Assembly (NCBI GenBank): GCA_965212145.1
Contig: CBDBUY010000001.1
Coordinates: 248,001-312,000, forward strand
Reading direction: 5' to 3'
Length of the DNA: 64,000 nucleotides
DNA from: JAAEPI01 sp965212145
GTDB taxonomy: Bacteria > Bacteroidota > Bacteroidia > Cytophagales > Cyclobacteriaceae
The position numbers were made by a program, and so were the translations under genes. Shown here in pieces: positions 24,435 through 32,670 of this stretch; position 1 is the first letter of the stretch, and every line of letters begins with the position of its first letter. The notes under the pieces are model-generated. The model was not told the DNA's origin and searched no databases. It saw nothing but the letters and a program-made list of their open reading frames with translations.

Positions 24435-25451
24435 ATGAACTTTTCGGAACGATATGATCGGCAAATCAAATTGCCAGAGCTGGGAGAACAAGGCCAGCAA
24501 AAACTAAGAAATGCCCGTGTGCTCATCGTAGGCGTTGGAGGCTTGGGATGTCCTTGCGCACAATATCTGGTGGCAGCCGGGATTGGACATCTGGGGCTGA
24601 TGGATGGTGATTGCGTGGATGTTTCCAACCTGCATCGTCAGATCCTTTTCTCTGAAAGACACGTCGGCTATTTTAAGGCCAAAGCTGCTCGGGAAGAATT
24701 ACTAGCAAGAAATTCTCAAATTGAAATCACCGCTTACGATGAACACTTGACTGAGAAAAATGCCTTGCAAATTTTCTCTAAGTACGACATCATCGTGGAC
24801 GGCACAGATAATTTTCAGACAAAATACCTGATCAACGATGCTTGTGTCTTGGTTGATAAGCCATTTGCTGGAGCTTCCATTTACAAGTACCAGGGTCAGC
24901 TTTCAGTTTTCAACTTTATGAACGGTCCAACCTATCGATGTTTTTATCCTAAGTACAAATGGGAGGACAACCGGAATTGTGAAGAAACAGGCGTTTTGGG
25001 TGTTTTACCGGGGATTCTAGGCGTAATGCAGGCCACTGAAGTTTTGAAAATGATCCTCGGCGTTGGAGAAGTAATCAGTGGCAAAATGAAAATCATAGAC
25101 ACACTCCATTTCACAGACCAACTGATCAGTTTTCCCAGAAATCAGGATCATATTGATTTAATTAAAAATCGGCCATTACAGGCCATTGTGGTCAAATGCA
25201 GCCTGTCGGATTCCTCTAAAACCTATCTTGATGTGCGAGAATCCTTCGAGCAGCCTCGCGCGGAAAATGAATCAGTGATCAACATACCTCTTGGCGAACT
25301 CGTTGATCGCTATAAAGAGATACCACAAGACCAGAAGATTCACGTATTTTGTCAATCAGGCATCCGAAGTAAAAAGGCCGTTGAATTGCTGACGAGTGAC
25401 CATGGATTTAGTAATTTGGTTGATGCGGGAGGAATTGAGAACATCATATAA
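24435..25451 (+). CDS. moeB: MoeB/ThiF-type adenylyltransferase with C-terminal rhodanese domain
   Basis: A 338-residue protein. The E1-like domain has the nucleotide motif VGVGGLGCP, arginine motif NLHRQILF and the catalytic aspartate in VDGTDNFQTKYL. The rhodanese domain follows from about residue 260 (YLDVRESFE) with active loop FCQSGIRS. It adenylates the MoaD C terminus and probably passes sulfur to it. The zinc-binding CxxC pairs of E. coli MoeB are not conserved (TYRC in place of CYRC). ATG at 24435 follows the moaD stop by 1 base. A longer frame into moaD is rejected. Confidence 0.9.
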   Translation: MNFSERYDRQIKLPELGEQGQQKLRNARVLIVGVGGLGCPCAQYLVAAGIGHLGLMDGDCVDVSNLHRQILFSERHVGYFKAKAAREELLARNSQIEITAYDEHLTEKNALQIFSKYDIIVDGTDNFQTKYLINDACVLVDKPFAGASIYKYQGQLSVFNFMNGPTYRCFYPKYKWEDNRNCEETGVLGVLPGILGVMQATEVLKMILGVGEVISGKMKIIDTLHFTDQLISFPRNQDHIDLIKNRPLQAIVVKCSLSDSSKTYLDVRESFEQPRAENESVINIPLGELVDRYKEIPQDQKIHVFCQSGIRSKKAVELLTSDHGFSNLVDAGGIENII

Positions 25452-25894
25452 TGAGTGAAAAGAAACCAAAAAAAGTATTTGTTGAAGGAGCCATTCCGCC
25501 TGAGAAAATAGCCAAGTCCATTGCTAACCACCAGTCCAAAACGGACATTGGCGCCCACAGCATTTTCCTGGGTCAGGTGAGAGCGGATGAAGTGGATGGA
25601 CAGATTGTTACCGGCATTGAATACACGGCCTACGAGGAAATGGCCGAATCTGCTTTCCACCAAATCCGGGAATCAGCCTTCGAGAAATACGACATGACCT
25701 GCTGTCACATTTACCACAGCTTAGGGTTTGTAAGGACCGGCGAACTCTGCCTTTTCGTGTTTACCTCATCCGCTCACCGAAAAGTCGCAACAGAAGCATG
25801 TTCCTACCTTGTTGAAGAGATCAAAGGGAAGGTGCCCATTTTCGGAAAAGAAATTTTCGAGGACAAGTCACACCAATGGAAAGTAAATCAATGA
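25451..25894 (+). CDS. moaE: Molybdopterin synthase catalytic subunit MoaE
   Basis: A 147-residue MoaE. Conserved features are GAHSIFLGQVRAD, IEYTAYEEMAE, the CHIYHSLGFVRTGE segment and the catalytic lysine region VPIFGKEIFED.SHQWK. With MoaD it converts cyclic pyranopterin monophosphate into molybdopterin. The ATG overlaps the moeB stop by 1 base. Confidence 0.94.
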   Translation: MSEKKPKKVFVEGAIPPEKIAKSIANHQSKTDIGAHSIFLGQVRADEVDGQIVTGIEYTAYEEMAESAFHQIRESAFEKYDMTCCHIYHSLGFVRTGELCLFVFTSSAHRKVATEACSYLVEEIKGKVPIFGKEIFEDKSHQWKVNQ

Positions 25895-25895
25895 C

Positions 25896-26789
25896 ATGGT
25901 AGATATCACCCACAAGTCTAACACGCTGAGAGAAGCTACCGCACAGGCCATTGTGAAAGTGGGTGACCAAAAAACCATTGACCTGATCCGCGAAGGACAA
26001 ATTCCAAAAGGTGACGTATTTGAAATGTCCAAGGCCGCCGGATTACTGGGTGTCAAAAAAACGCCGGAAATACTACCTGATTGTCACCCGCTACCCATTG
26101 AATTTACCGGAATTACATACGAAATTGAGGGGTTGGAAATCAAGATTTTGATGACGGTCAAAACGATCTACAAAACAGGTGTAGAAGTGGAGGCCATGCA
26201 CGGCGCAAGCATCGTCGCATTAAACATGTACGACATGCTAAAGCCCGTGGACAAAAACGTGGAGATCACCACCATCAAATTGCTCCGCAAAAAAGGAGGA
26301 AAGTCCTCGTTCAAAAATTCAGCAGAAGGCTTAACCGCAGATATTATTGTGTGTTCTGACACGGTTTCCAAGGGAGAGAAAAAAGACAAAAGCGGCCAGC
26401 TTATCGAACAGAAACTACAAACCCTCGGGATAAAAACGGCCGTACATATCGTTCCTGATGAGGCTAATGAAATCGCTGATTCGTTTCTTTCGTCGAGCGC
26501 TGACTTGGTCATTTTTACCGGAGGTACCGGGGCTGGCCCACGGGACATCACACCCCAAACGATTGAACCGCTTCTGGACACTCGATTGCCGGGAGTAGAG
26601 GAAGAAATGCGTCGATACGGTCAGGAGCGAATGCCCTACGCCATGTTATCCCGGTCAGTAGCAGGAATTAAAAACGGAAAGGTTATCCTGGCTTTGCCTG
26701 GATCGTCCGGAGGAGTTACCGATTGCCTGAATGCCGTCTTTCCTCACCTACTACACGTTTTTCACATTTTAAAAGGAGGAGGTCATTAA
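25896..26789 (+). CDS. moaC: MoaC-MogA/MoaB fusion
   Basis: A 297-residue bifunctional protein. Residues 1-145 are MoaC: MVDITHKSNTLREA, PDCHPLPIEFT, and GVEVEAMHGASIVALNMYD. Residues 150-297 are a MogA/MoaB domain: DIIVCSDTVSKGEKKDKSG, IFTGGTGAGPRDITP and ALPGSSGGVTDCL. MoaC completes cyclic pyranopterin monophosphate after MoaA. MogA adenylates molybdopterin before metal insertion by MoeA. Joining two non-consecutive steps is known in some Bacteroidota. The stop overlaps the moaA start. Confidence 0.93.
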   Translation: MVDITHKSNTLREATAQAIVKVGDQKTIDLIREGQIPKGDVFEMSKAAGLLGVKKTPEILPDCHPLPIEFTGITYEIEGLEIKILMTVKTIYKTGVEVEAMHGASIVALNMYDMLKPVDKNVEITTIKLLRKKGGKSSFKNSAEGLTADIIVCSDTVSKGEKKDKSGQLIEQKLQTLGIKTAVHIVPDEANEIADSFLSSSADLVIFTGGTGAGPRDITPQTIEPLLDTRLPGVEEEMRRYGQERMPYAMLSRSVAGIKNGKVILALPGSSGGVTDCLNAVFPHLLHVFHILKGGGH

Positions 26790-27769
26790 TGTCAAAAATC
26801 ATAGACACATTTGGGCGTCCCCACTCCTATCTGCGCATTTCGCTCACAGATCGATGCAACCTTCGATGCTTTTACTGCATGCCTGAGGAAGGCAATGAGT
26901 TGATGGAAAAATCCGGCATCATGACGCTGGAGGAAATCGTGAGCATTTCAAAGATCTTCACCGACCTTGGCGTGGACACGATCAGACTGACAGGTGGTGA
27001 GCCCCTGATTCGGAAGAATTTTGAATTCCTAATCAGAGAGCTTGGTAAGCTACCGGTTGAGCTCAAGCTCACAACGAATGGCATCCTTCTTGATAAATTC
27101 TACGACCTGTTTGAGGAGGTTGGGCTGAGAAAAATCAACATCAGCCTGGATACACTTAACAAAGCAAAAGCGGCCTTCATCACAAAACGTGATTACTACG
27201 ATCGGATCATGGCCAATATTCGGGAAGGCCTGGATCGGGGTTTTAAAATCAAGCTCAATGTAGTGCTGATCAAGGAGGTGAATGACAATGAAATTGCAGA
27301 CTTCATCGAGCTTACCCGAGACAAAAACATCTCGGTGAAATTCATCGAATTTATGCCCTTCAAGGGAAATAAATGGGATTGGTCCAAGGGTGTCAGTGAA
27401 GCTGAAATTTTGGAGATCATCTCGTCGAGATTCGGAGAAATCCAGAAACTGGAAAACCCGAAACACAGCACAAGCTCCAACTTCAAAGTGGCGGGACATC
27501 AGGGCGATTTTGGTATCATAAGCACCATCACCAATCCATTTTGCTCCGACTGCAACCGGTTGAGATTGACAGCAGATGGAAAAATGAAGAACTGCCTGTT
27601 CGCCAATTCTGAAACAGACCTGCTCACGCCCTTTCGTGAGGGCCAGAATTTAGATTCCTTAATTCTGACTGCCATAAAAGAGAAGAAATTCTCACGAGAT
27701 GGCATGGAACTCAAGATGGACTCGGAGCACTTTGAGCAAAATCGTACTATGACCTCAATCGGTGGCTGA
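26789..27769 (+). CDS. moaA: GTP 3',8-cyclase MoaA
   Basis: A 326-residue radical SAM enzyme. The first cluster motif is CNLRCFYC (CxxxCxxC). The second is CSDCNRLRLTADGKMKNC. The protein ends SIGG, the Gly-Gly tail needed for activity. MoaA starts cofactor synthesis from GTP. ATG at 26789 matches the family N terminus (DTFGRPHSYLRISLTDRCN). A strong AGGAGGAGG lies 8 bases upstream, unusual for this phylum but also encoding the end of MoaC-MogA. A longer frame from 26723 is rejected. Confidence 0.95.
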   Translation: MSKIIDTFGRPHSYLRISLTDRCNLRCFYCMPEEGNELMEKSGIMTLEEIVSISKIFTDLGVDTIRLTGGEPLIRKNFEFLIRELGKLPVELKLTTNGILLDKFYDLFEEVGLRKINISLDTLNKAKAAFITKRDYYDRIMANIREGLDRGFKIKLNVVLIKEVNDNEIADFIELTRDKNISVKFIEFMPFKGNKWDWSKGVSEAEILEIISSRFGEIQKLENPKHSTSSNFKVAGHQGDFGIISTITNPFCSDCNRLRLTADGKMKNCLFANSETDLLTPFREGQNLDSLILTAIKEKKFSRDGMELKMDSEHFEQNRTMTSIGG

Positions 27770-28932
27770 TGGTTTCTATCCAAGAAGCATTACGACTAAT
27801 TCAGATTCAGGAAGTGGGCACTTCATCCATAAAAATTCCTTTGGGTGATGGTCTCGGTTATTGGCTTACTGAAGAAATTAAGGCTCCATTCGATTTACCG
27901 GCATTTGATAATTCCGCCATGGATGGATTTGCTGTCTGTGGGTTCGGAGAGAGCTTTGAAGTTATCGGAGAAGTGGCAGCTGGCAGCACTCAAGCATACC
28001 GTCTGGAAGATGGTCAAGCCATGCGGATCTTCACGGGAGGAAAAGTGCCTGAGAACACCACCGCTGTGATCATGCAGGAAAAAACACGGATTGACGGCTC
28101 AAAGGTGATTTTGGAAGAAGAGGTGATCAAGGGAAAAAATATTCGCATAAAAGGCAATGAGCTGAAGACGGATCAGGAAGTTTTTCCGGTAGGCCATCGA
28201 ATCACCCCCGCCACCATCGGATTGTTAGGTTCCATTGGACTTGATGAAATCACCGTTTTCCAGAAACCGAACATTCGAATCATTGCAACAGGGAACGAAT
28301 TGGTTGAGCCCGGTGAGGTGCTGAGAGCAGGACAAATCTATGAATCGAATTCCCATGCCTTGAACGGTGCGCTGAATCAGTTTGGCTTTTCCAGCCTCGG
28401 TACTACTCGCCTGCCCGACAACTTGGAGAAAATTTCTGCGGGAATTAAAACCGCTCTGGAAGATGCCGAGGTGCTATTGCTTTCGGGCGGCATTTCTGTC
28501 GGGGATTACGATTTTGTAAAGGAAGCTCTGGAGGCCAACGGCGTAAAGGAGGTATTTTACAAGGTCTTCCAAAAACCTGGCAAGCCACTTTACTTCGGAA
28601 GAAAGGGTGACAAATTTGTTTTCGCCTTGCCTGGAAATCCGGCCTCCTCTCTGACCTGTTTTTATGTATACGTGCTGCCTCTTTTACAGAAGTTATCAGG
28701 TGGCCTTGGAAATGGCCTGACTCGCGTGAAAATTTCAATTGCGCATGACCATGAAATCAAGTTTGACCGTCCCGTTTTTCTGAAATCACTGATCGAGCAG
28801 TCGAAAGTGTCGATTCTGGAAGGGCAAGGATCGTCCATGATCCACTCCATGGCCAACGGAAATGCATTGACCTTTGTGGAGGGGCCCATTCAGTTGAGAT
28901 CAGGTGATAAAGTTGAGTGCTTACTTATCTAG
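27769..28932 (+). CDS. moeA: Molybdopterin molybdotransferase MoeA
   Basis: A 387-residue MoeA with FDNSAMDGFAV, ATGNELVEPGE, LLSGGISVGDYDFVKEAL and ALPGNPASSLTCFYV. It inserts molybdate into adenylated molybdopterin. The ATG overlaps the moaA stop (TGATG), and the sequence ends 1 base before the TauE/SafE gene. Length is near the E. coli protein (411). Confidence 0.94.
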   Translation: MVSIQEALRLIQIQEVGTSSIKIPLGDGLGYWLTEEIKAPFDLPAFDNSAMDGFAVCGFGESFEVIGEVAAGSTQAYRLEDGQAMRIFTGGKVPENTTAVIMQEKTRIDGSKVILEEEVIKGKNIRIKGNELKTDQEVFPVGHRITPATIGLLGSIGLDEITVFQKPNIRIIATGNELVEPGEVLRAGQIYESNSHALNGALNQFGFSSLGTTRLPDNLEKISAGIKTALEDAEVLLLSGGISVGDYDFVKEALEANGVKEVFYKVFQKPGKPLYFGRKGDKFVFALPGNPASSLTCFYVYVLPLLQKLSGGLGNGLTRVKISIAHDHEIKFDRPVFLKSLIEQSKVSILEGQGSSMIHSMANGNALTFVEGPIQLRSGDKVECLLI

Positions 28933-28933
28933 C

Positions 28934-29692
28934 ATGCCAACCGAAATTCTCCTACCCATCTTGTTTTTTCTCATTGCTGCGGCCTACTCGTCAGTGGGCT
29001 TTGGCGGTGGTTCCAGCTACCTGGCCATTCTGAGTGTTTTTCTGGCCGACTTTTACGAAATCCGATCCACGGCCTTGCTCTTAAATCTGACGGTTGTCAC
29101 AATCGGTACGCTGATGTACATGCGTCATAGAGTGTTTGATTGGAAGCAGTTTTGGCCCTTTCTGATAGCCAGCATTCCAATGGCATATCTAGGTGCTACG
29201 CTTAAGCTCTCAGAAAAGACTTTCTTTTTATTCTTGGGTTCATTGCTGGTACTCAGCGGAGTTGCCTTAATTTTCAAATTCCTTCAACCCCCTGAGAAGA
29301 CCCGGGAATTTGGCCCATTCAAAAAGCTTGGTCTTGGAGCGGCCATCGGATTTTTCTCCGGTCTCTCAGGAATTGGTGGCGGTATTTACCTTTCACCGAT
29401 CTTGAATTTTATCAAATGGGGTGACGTCCGAAAGATCGCTTCCCTTGCTTCAATTTTCATTTTGGTTAATTCTGTCTCTGGGCTATCCGGCTTGATGGTC
29501 GGAGGGACTTTCGAGCTGGATTTTGATTTAATCTGGAAATTGATTCTGGGTGTAACTCTCGGCGGTCTGCTCGGATCCTACTTATCATCCCAAAAGCTAA
29601 ACACAAGGGCTCTCGGTCTACTCACTGCTCTTTTGGTCATCTACGTCGGAACTCGGCTCGTTCTCCTTCATTCCCTTGACATCAGAATCTGA
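28934..29692 (+). CDS. TauE/SafE (TSUP) family transporter
   Basis: A membrane protein of 252 residues with about eight helices and the repeated TSUP pattern: AAAYSSVGFGGGSSYLAIL in the first half and GFFSGLSGIGGGIYLSPIL in the second. Family members move sulfite, sulfoacetate or other organosulfur anions. It closes the molybdenum cofactor run, suggesting sulfur-anion or oxyanion transport tied to molybdoenzymes, but this is inferred only from position. Its last 75 bases overlap the convergent potassium channel gene. Confidence 0.88.
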   Translation: MPTEILLPILFFLIAAAYSSVGFGGGSSYLAILSVFLADFYEIRSTALLLNLTVVTIGTLMYMRHRVFDWKQFWPFLIASIPMAYLGATLKLSEKTFFLFLGSLLVLSGVALIFKFLQPPEKTREFGPFKKLGLGAAIGFFSGLSGIGGGIYLSPILNFIKWGDVRKIASLASIFILVNSVSGLSGLMVGGTFELDFDLIWKLILGVTLGGLLGSYLSSQKLNTRALGLLTALLVIYVGTRLVLLHSLDIRI

Positions 29693-30466
29693 TCCGCTTT
29701 CATTTAGATCTTCATGATACTTTCTCTTAATCTCCGCATCAAATCCTGAGGCGATGATACCTGCAGGTAAAGCGAAAATCCCAACGCCAAGAATAGCAAT
29801 AAATGCCCCAAGTAATTTCCCCAAAGGAGTGATCGGGTACATGTCTCCATAGCCCACGGTCGTTAAAGTAGCCACACCCCACCACATGGTTTCCGGGATG
29901 CTTTTGAACGCCTCTGGTTGGGCCTCATTCTCCACATAGTACATAAGACTTGAAGCCAATATCAGCATCACGAAAATGATCGTCAATACGACCAACAATT
30001 CCTCTCTTCTTTTCGAGACCACCTGCGTGATCATGTTAAAAGCAGCGGAGTACCGTCCCATTTTAAAGATCCGAACGATTCTAAAAAGCCTCAGCATCCT
30101 AAGCACTCGGCCATCTACAGAAAGGAACAATGGAAGGAAAAACGGGAGGATAGCGAGCAAATCGATAATCACCAAAAATGAACTAATAAATCGCAAGCGT
30201 CCCCAGATCGGATGTTTGTACTTCTCCATGTACGTACAGGTCCAGACCCTTCCGAGATATTCTGTCGTAAATACGAAAACGCTCAGATATTCGAAGTACT
30301 GAAATACCAGCAAATATTTATTATGGATTGAGTCGACTGTCTCCAGAATTACCGCCACGACATTGAGCAAAATCAAGCTCATCAAGAAGATATCGAACCT
30401 TTTGGACAGGCGGTCTTCCCCACTACCGATCTCCAAGGTTCTAAAAATTCTCTTCTTAATTGACAT
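29618..30466 (-). CDS. Voltage-gated potassium channel (Kv-type ion transporter)
   Basis: A 282-residue six-helix channel. S4 carries regularly spaced arginines (RVLRMLRLFRIVRIFK). The pore has the selectivity filter TTVGYGD after PETMWWGVATL. A short acidic and serine-rich cytoplasmic tail follows. It resembles KvAP/E. coli Kch-like voltage-gated channels. ATG at 30466 (MSIKKRIF) fits the family; an extended frame to 30661 would run into rpsP on the other strand and is rejected. The final 25 codons overlap the TauE gene tail to tail. Confidence 0.88.
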   Translation of the reverse strand: MSIKKRIFRTLEIGSGEDRLSKRFDIFLMSLILLNVVAVILETVDSIHNKYLLVFQYFEYLSVFVFTTEYLGRVWTCTYMEKYKHPIWGRLRFISSFLVIIDLLAILPFFLPLFLSVDGRVLRMLRLFRIVRIFKMGRYSAAFNMITQVVSKRREELLVVLTIIFVMLILASSLMYYVENEAQPEAFKSIPETMWWGVATLTTVGYGDMYPITPLGKLLGAFIAILGVGIFALPAGIIASGFDAEIKRKYHEDLNESGSDSDVKGMKENEPSSDVDDQKSSE

Positions 30467-30480
30467 TACTTTAGGGGTGA

Positions 30481-30514
30481 TTGTAGGGTAATTTAAGAAA
30501 GGATTATATCTTTG
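30481..30514 (+). promoter_or_regulatory. Putative rpsP promoter
   Basis: TTG at 30481-30483 and a perfect TATCTTTG (TAnnTTTG) at 30507-30514 with a 23-base spacer. The box is followed by GCGCTCC and lies 46 bases before the rpsP ATG. It resembles typical strong Bacteroidota ribosomal promoters. Confidence 0.7.
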
Positions 30515-30560
30515 CGCTCCCGAAAATTTGAATGGACGGGTTCCATAAACAAAGAAAGAC

Positions 30561-31379
30561 ATGGCAGTAAAAATCAGATTGACCCGAAGAGGTCGAAAAA
30601 AAATGGCTAGATACGACGTAGTAATAGCCGACGCAAGAGCCCCAAGAGACGGGCGTTTCATTGAAAAAATCGGTCTCTACAATCCAAACACCAACCCTGC
30701 GACCGTGGAAATCGACACGGAAAAAGCTTTCGAATGGGTAATGAAAGGTGCTCAACCAACAGATTCTGTTCGAGCAATGCTTTCGTACCGAGGTGTGATG
30801 TACCGTAAACACCTTCAACTTGGTGTGAATAAAGGTGCAATCACTCAGGAAGAAGCAGATAAGAAATTGCAAGAGTGGTTAGATGCTAAGAATGCGGAGA
30901 TTGATACCAAGAAAGAAAAACTAGCTAAAGCCAAGGCTGACAAGAAGAAAGCAGCACTTGATGCTGAAACTAAGGTGAAGGAAGCCAGAGCTGCAGCCAT
31001 CCAGGAAAAAAGAAAAGTAGCTGAAGAAGCTTTGGTCGAGGAAGTGAAAGAAGCGAGTTCAGAGGGAGATGAAGCTCTCGAAGAAGACGTGGCTGCTGTT
31101 GAGGAAGCTCAAGTAGAAGCTCCTGCTGAGGAAGTGAAAGAGGAGGCTAAGGCTGAAGAAGCTCCGGCCGAAGAGGAAAAGAAGGAAGAACCTAAAGCAG
31201 AGGAGACAAAGGAAGAGCCTAAAGCTGAAGCGACTGAAGAAGCGCCAGCGGAGAAGAAGGAAGAAGAGCCTAAAGCTGAAGCTGCTAAAGAAGCACCTGC
31301 TGAGGAAAAGAAGGCAGAGGAGCCAAAAGCAGAGGCCGCAGAAGAGGCTCCTGCTAAGGAGGAGAAAAAAGAAGATTAA
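30561..31379 (+). CDS. rpsP: 30S ribosomal protein S16 with long acidic/lysine/alanine-rich extension
   Basis: Residues 1-85 are canonical S16: VKIRLTRRGRKKMARYDVVIADARAPRDGRFIEKIG and a conserved VRAMLSYRG region. The protein then continues to residue 272 with a coiled, charged segment (KKEKLAKAKADKKKAALD) and a tail made of repeated AEEAPAEEKK and EEPKAEA units. E. coli S16 has 82 residues. Extended S16 is common in this phylum, but this tail is long. It heads the rpsP-rimM-trmD set. The tail is probably disordered and surface exposed on the small subunit. Confidence 0.95.
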   Translation: MAVKIRLTRRGRKKMARYDVVIADARAPRDGRFIEKIGLYNPNTNPATVEIDTEKAFEWVMKGAQPTDSVRAMLSYRGVMYRKHLQLGVNKGAITQEEADKKLQEWLDAKNAEIDTKKEKLAKAKADKKKAALDAETKVKEARAAAIQEKRKVAEEALVEEVKEASSEGDEALEEDVAAVEEAQVEAPAEEVKEEAKAEEAPAEEEKKEEPKAEETKEEPKAEATEEAPAEKKEEEPKAEAAKEAPAEEKKAEEPKAEAAEEAPAKEEKKED

Positions 31380-31385
31380 TATGTC

Positions 31386-31910
31386 ATGAAAGTTGATAAC
31401 TGTTATCAACTGGGAGGCATTGCTAAAACGCACGGACTGAAGGGTGAGGTCATTTTGCACCTCGATGTAGATGATCCTTCAGCCTATCAAAATTTGGAAT
31501 CAGTTTTTCTGGAAATATCCGGAAAGCTGGTTCCTTTTTTTATTTCCCATGCCCAACTTCAAGGCGATAATCTCAGACTGAAAATCGAAGACATTGATGA
31601 TCAATTAGGTGCTCGGGAAATCGTCGGGGCTGCCGCCTTCCTACCAGTGGATCAATTACCGGACTTAGGACCGGATCACTATTATCTGCATGAAGTAATT
31701 GGCTATGCCGTGCTAGCTGACGGTGAAAATCTTGGAGAAGTTTTCGAAATCTACGATCACGACACCAATCCTCTCTTTGGCTTCAAAATGAAGGCTCATG
31801 AGGTTTTAGTGCCTTTCAATGACGAATTCATCCAGAAAGTGGATAAATCCAGCAAGCAAATCCACGTTAAATTACCAGACGGATATCTCGAGATATACAC
31901 CGAATCATGA
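31386..31910 (+). CDS. rimM: Ribosome maturation factor RimM
   Basis: A 174-residue protein with the RimM N-terminal signature YQLGGIAKTHGLKGEVIL and a PRC-barrel region DHYYLHEVIGYAV. RimM assists maturation of the 30S head by binding S19. It follows rpsP by 6 bases and overlaps trmD by 4, the conserved bacterial gene order. Confidence 0.95.
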   Translation: MKVDNCYQLGGIAKTHGLKGEVILHLDVDDPSAYQNLESVFLEISGKLVPFFISHAQLQGDNLRLKIEDIDDQLGAREIVGAAAFLPVDQLPDLGPDHYYLHEVIGYAVLADGENLGEVFEIYDHDTNPLFGFKMKAHEVLVPFNDEFIQKVDKSSKQIHVKLPDGYLEIYTES

Positions 31911-32581
31911 GGCTTGACATCATCACATGTTTGCCCAACCTTTTTGAGGGGCCAATGAACCAGAGCATCGTGCAGCGATCTATGGATAAAGGTGTTGTGG
32001 ACATTCAGATTCACAATCTCCGGGATTACAGCACCAACAAACACAAAAACGTGGACGACTATGCCTATGGAGGCGGGGCAGGCATGGTACTCTCCGTCGA
32101 ACCCATCGATGCTTGCATTTCTAAGCTGCATAAAGAGCGCAATTACGATGAGGTCATTTTTCTCACTCCTGATGGCGAAACGTTGAATCAAAATATCGCG
32201 AATGGTCTCTCGACATCAGAAAACTTGATTTTGCTTTGTGGTCACTATAAAGGCGTGGATCAGCGCATTCGGGATCACATTGTTACTCGAGAAATAAGCA
32301 TCGGTGATTATGTATTATCTGGCGGTGAATTAGCCGCCATGGTGTTGGCAGATTCGATCATTCGTCTTATCCCAGGAGTCCTAAACGATGAGACCTCTGC
32401 GCTCACCGATTCCTTTCAAGACAATCTACTAGCTCCTCCTGTCTACTCTCGGCCCGCCGAGTACAACGGCTGGAAGGTGCCTGATGTCTTACTATCCGGT
32501 CATGAAGCCAATATCGAAAAGTGGCGCCATGAGCAAGCTCTCAAGCGAACAGAGGAGCGACGGCCTGACCTCTTAAAATAG
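31907..32581 (+). CDS. trmD: tRNA (guanine-37-N1)-methyltransferase
   Basis: A 224-residue SPOUT methyltransferase with the trefoil-knot motifs: GGGAGMVLSVEPI, LLCGHYKGVDQRI, SIGDYVLSGGELAA and the C-terminal SGHEANIEKWRHEQALKRT. TrmD makes m1G37 in tRNAs for Leu, Pro and Arg. Overlap with rimM indicates an operon. The usual next gene, rplS, is displaced by about 6 kb. Confidence 0.96.
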   Translation: MRLDIITCLPNLFEGPMNQSIVQRSMDKGVVDIQIHNLRDYSTNKHKNVDDYAYGGGAGMVLSVEPIDACISKLHKERNYDEVIFLTPDGETLNQNIANGLSTSENLILLCGHYKGVDQRIRDHIVTREISIGDYVLSGGELAAMVLADSIIRLIPGVLNDETSALTDSFQDNLLAPPVYSRPAEYNGWKVPDVLLSGHEANIEKWRHEQALKRTEERRPDLLK

Positions 32582-32582
32582 A

Positions 32583-32623
32583 AATACCCCGTTCTAGCAC
32601 AAGCATACCCCTGCTGGGGTATT
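32583..32623 (+). terminator. Hairpin(s) after trmD with two alternative left arms
   Basis: ATACCCC occurs at 32584-32590 and again at 32605-32611. Both can pair with GGGGTAT at 32616-32622. The second copy forms a tight 7-bp stem with a TGCT loop. No good T-run follows, so it is a weak intrinsic terminator, an attenuator or an mRNA-stability element between the ribosomal genes and the inserted block. Confidence 0.45.
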
Positions 32624-32632
32624 CCGTAGGGA

Positions 32633-32646
32633 TTATCATATGATAA
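32633..32646. promoter_or_regulatory. Perfect 14-base palindrome upstream of the inserted block
   Basis: TTATCATATGATAA is its own reverse complement. It lies 25 bases before the ATG of the T9SS gene and just after the trmD hairpin. It may be an operator for a dimeric regulator. Its AT-rich composition raises the chance of coincidence. Confidence 0.35.
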
Positions 32647-32670
32647 CATTTGGACTCAGATTCAAATGTT

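Noticed and set aside
31059..31460. 133-residue minus-strand frame rich in Leu, Phe and Arg
   Set aside because: Antisense of the Glu/Lys/Ala-rich tail of S16. Its composition follows from GAA/GAG/GCT codons on the other strand.
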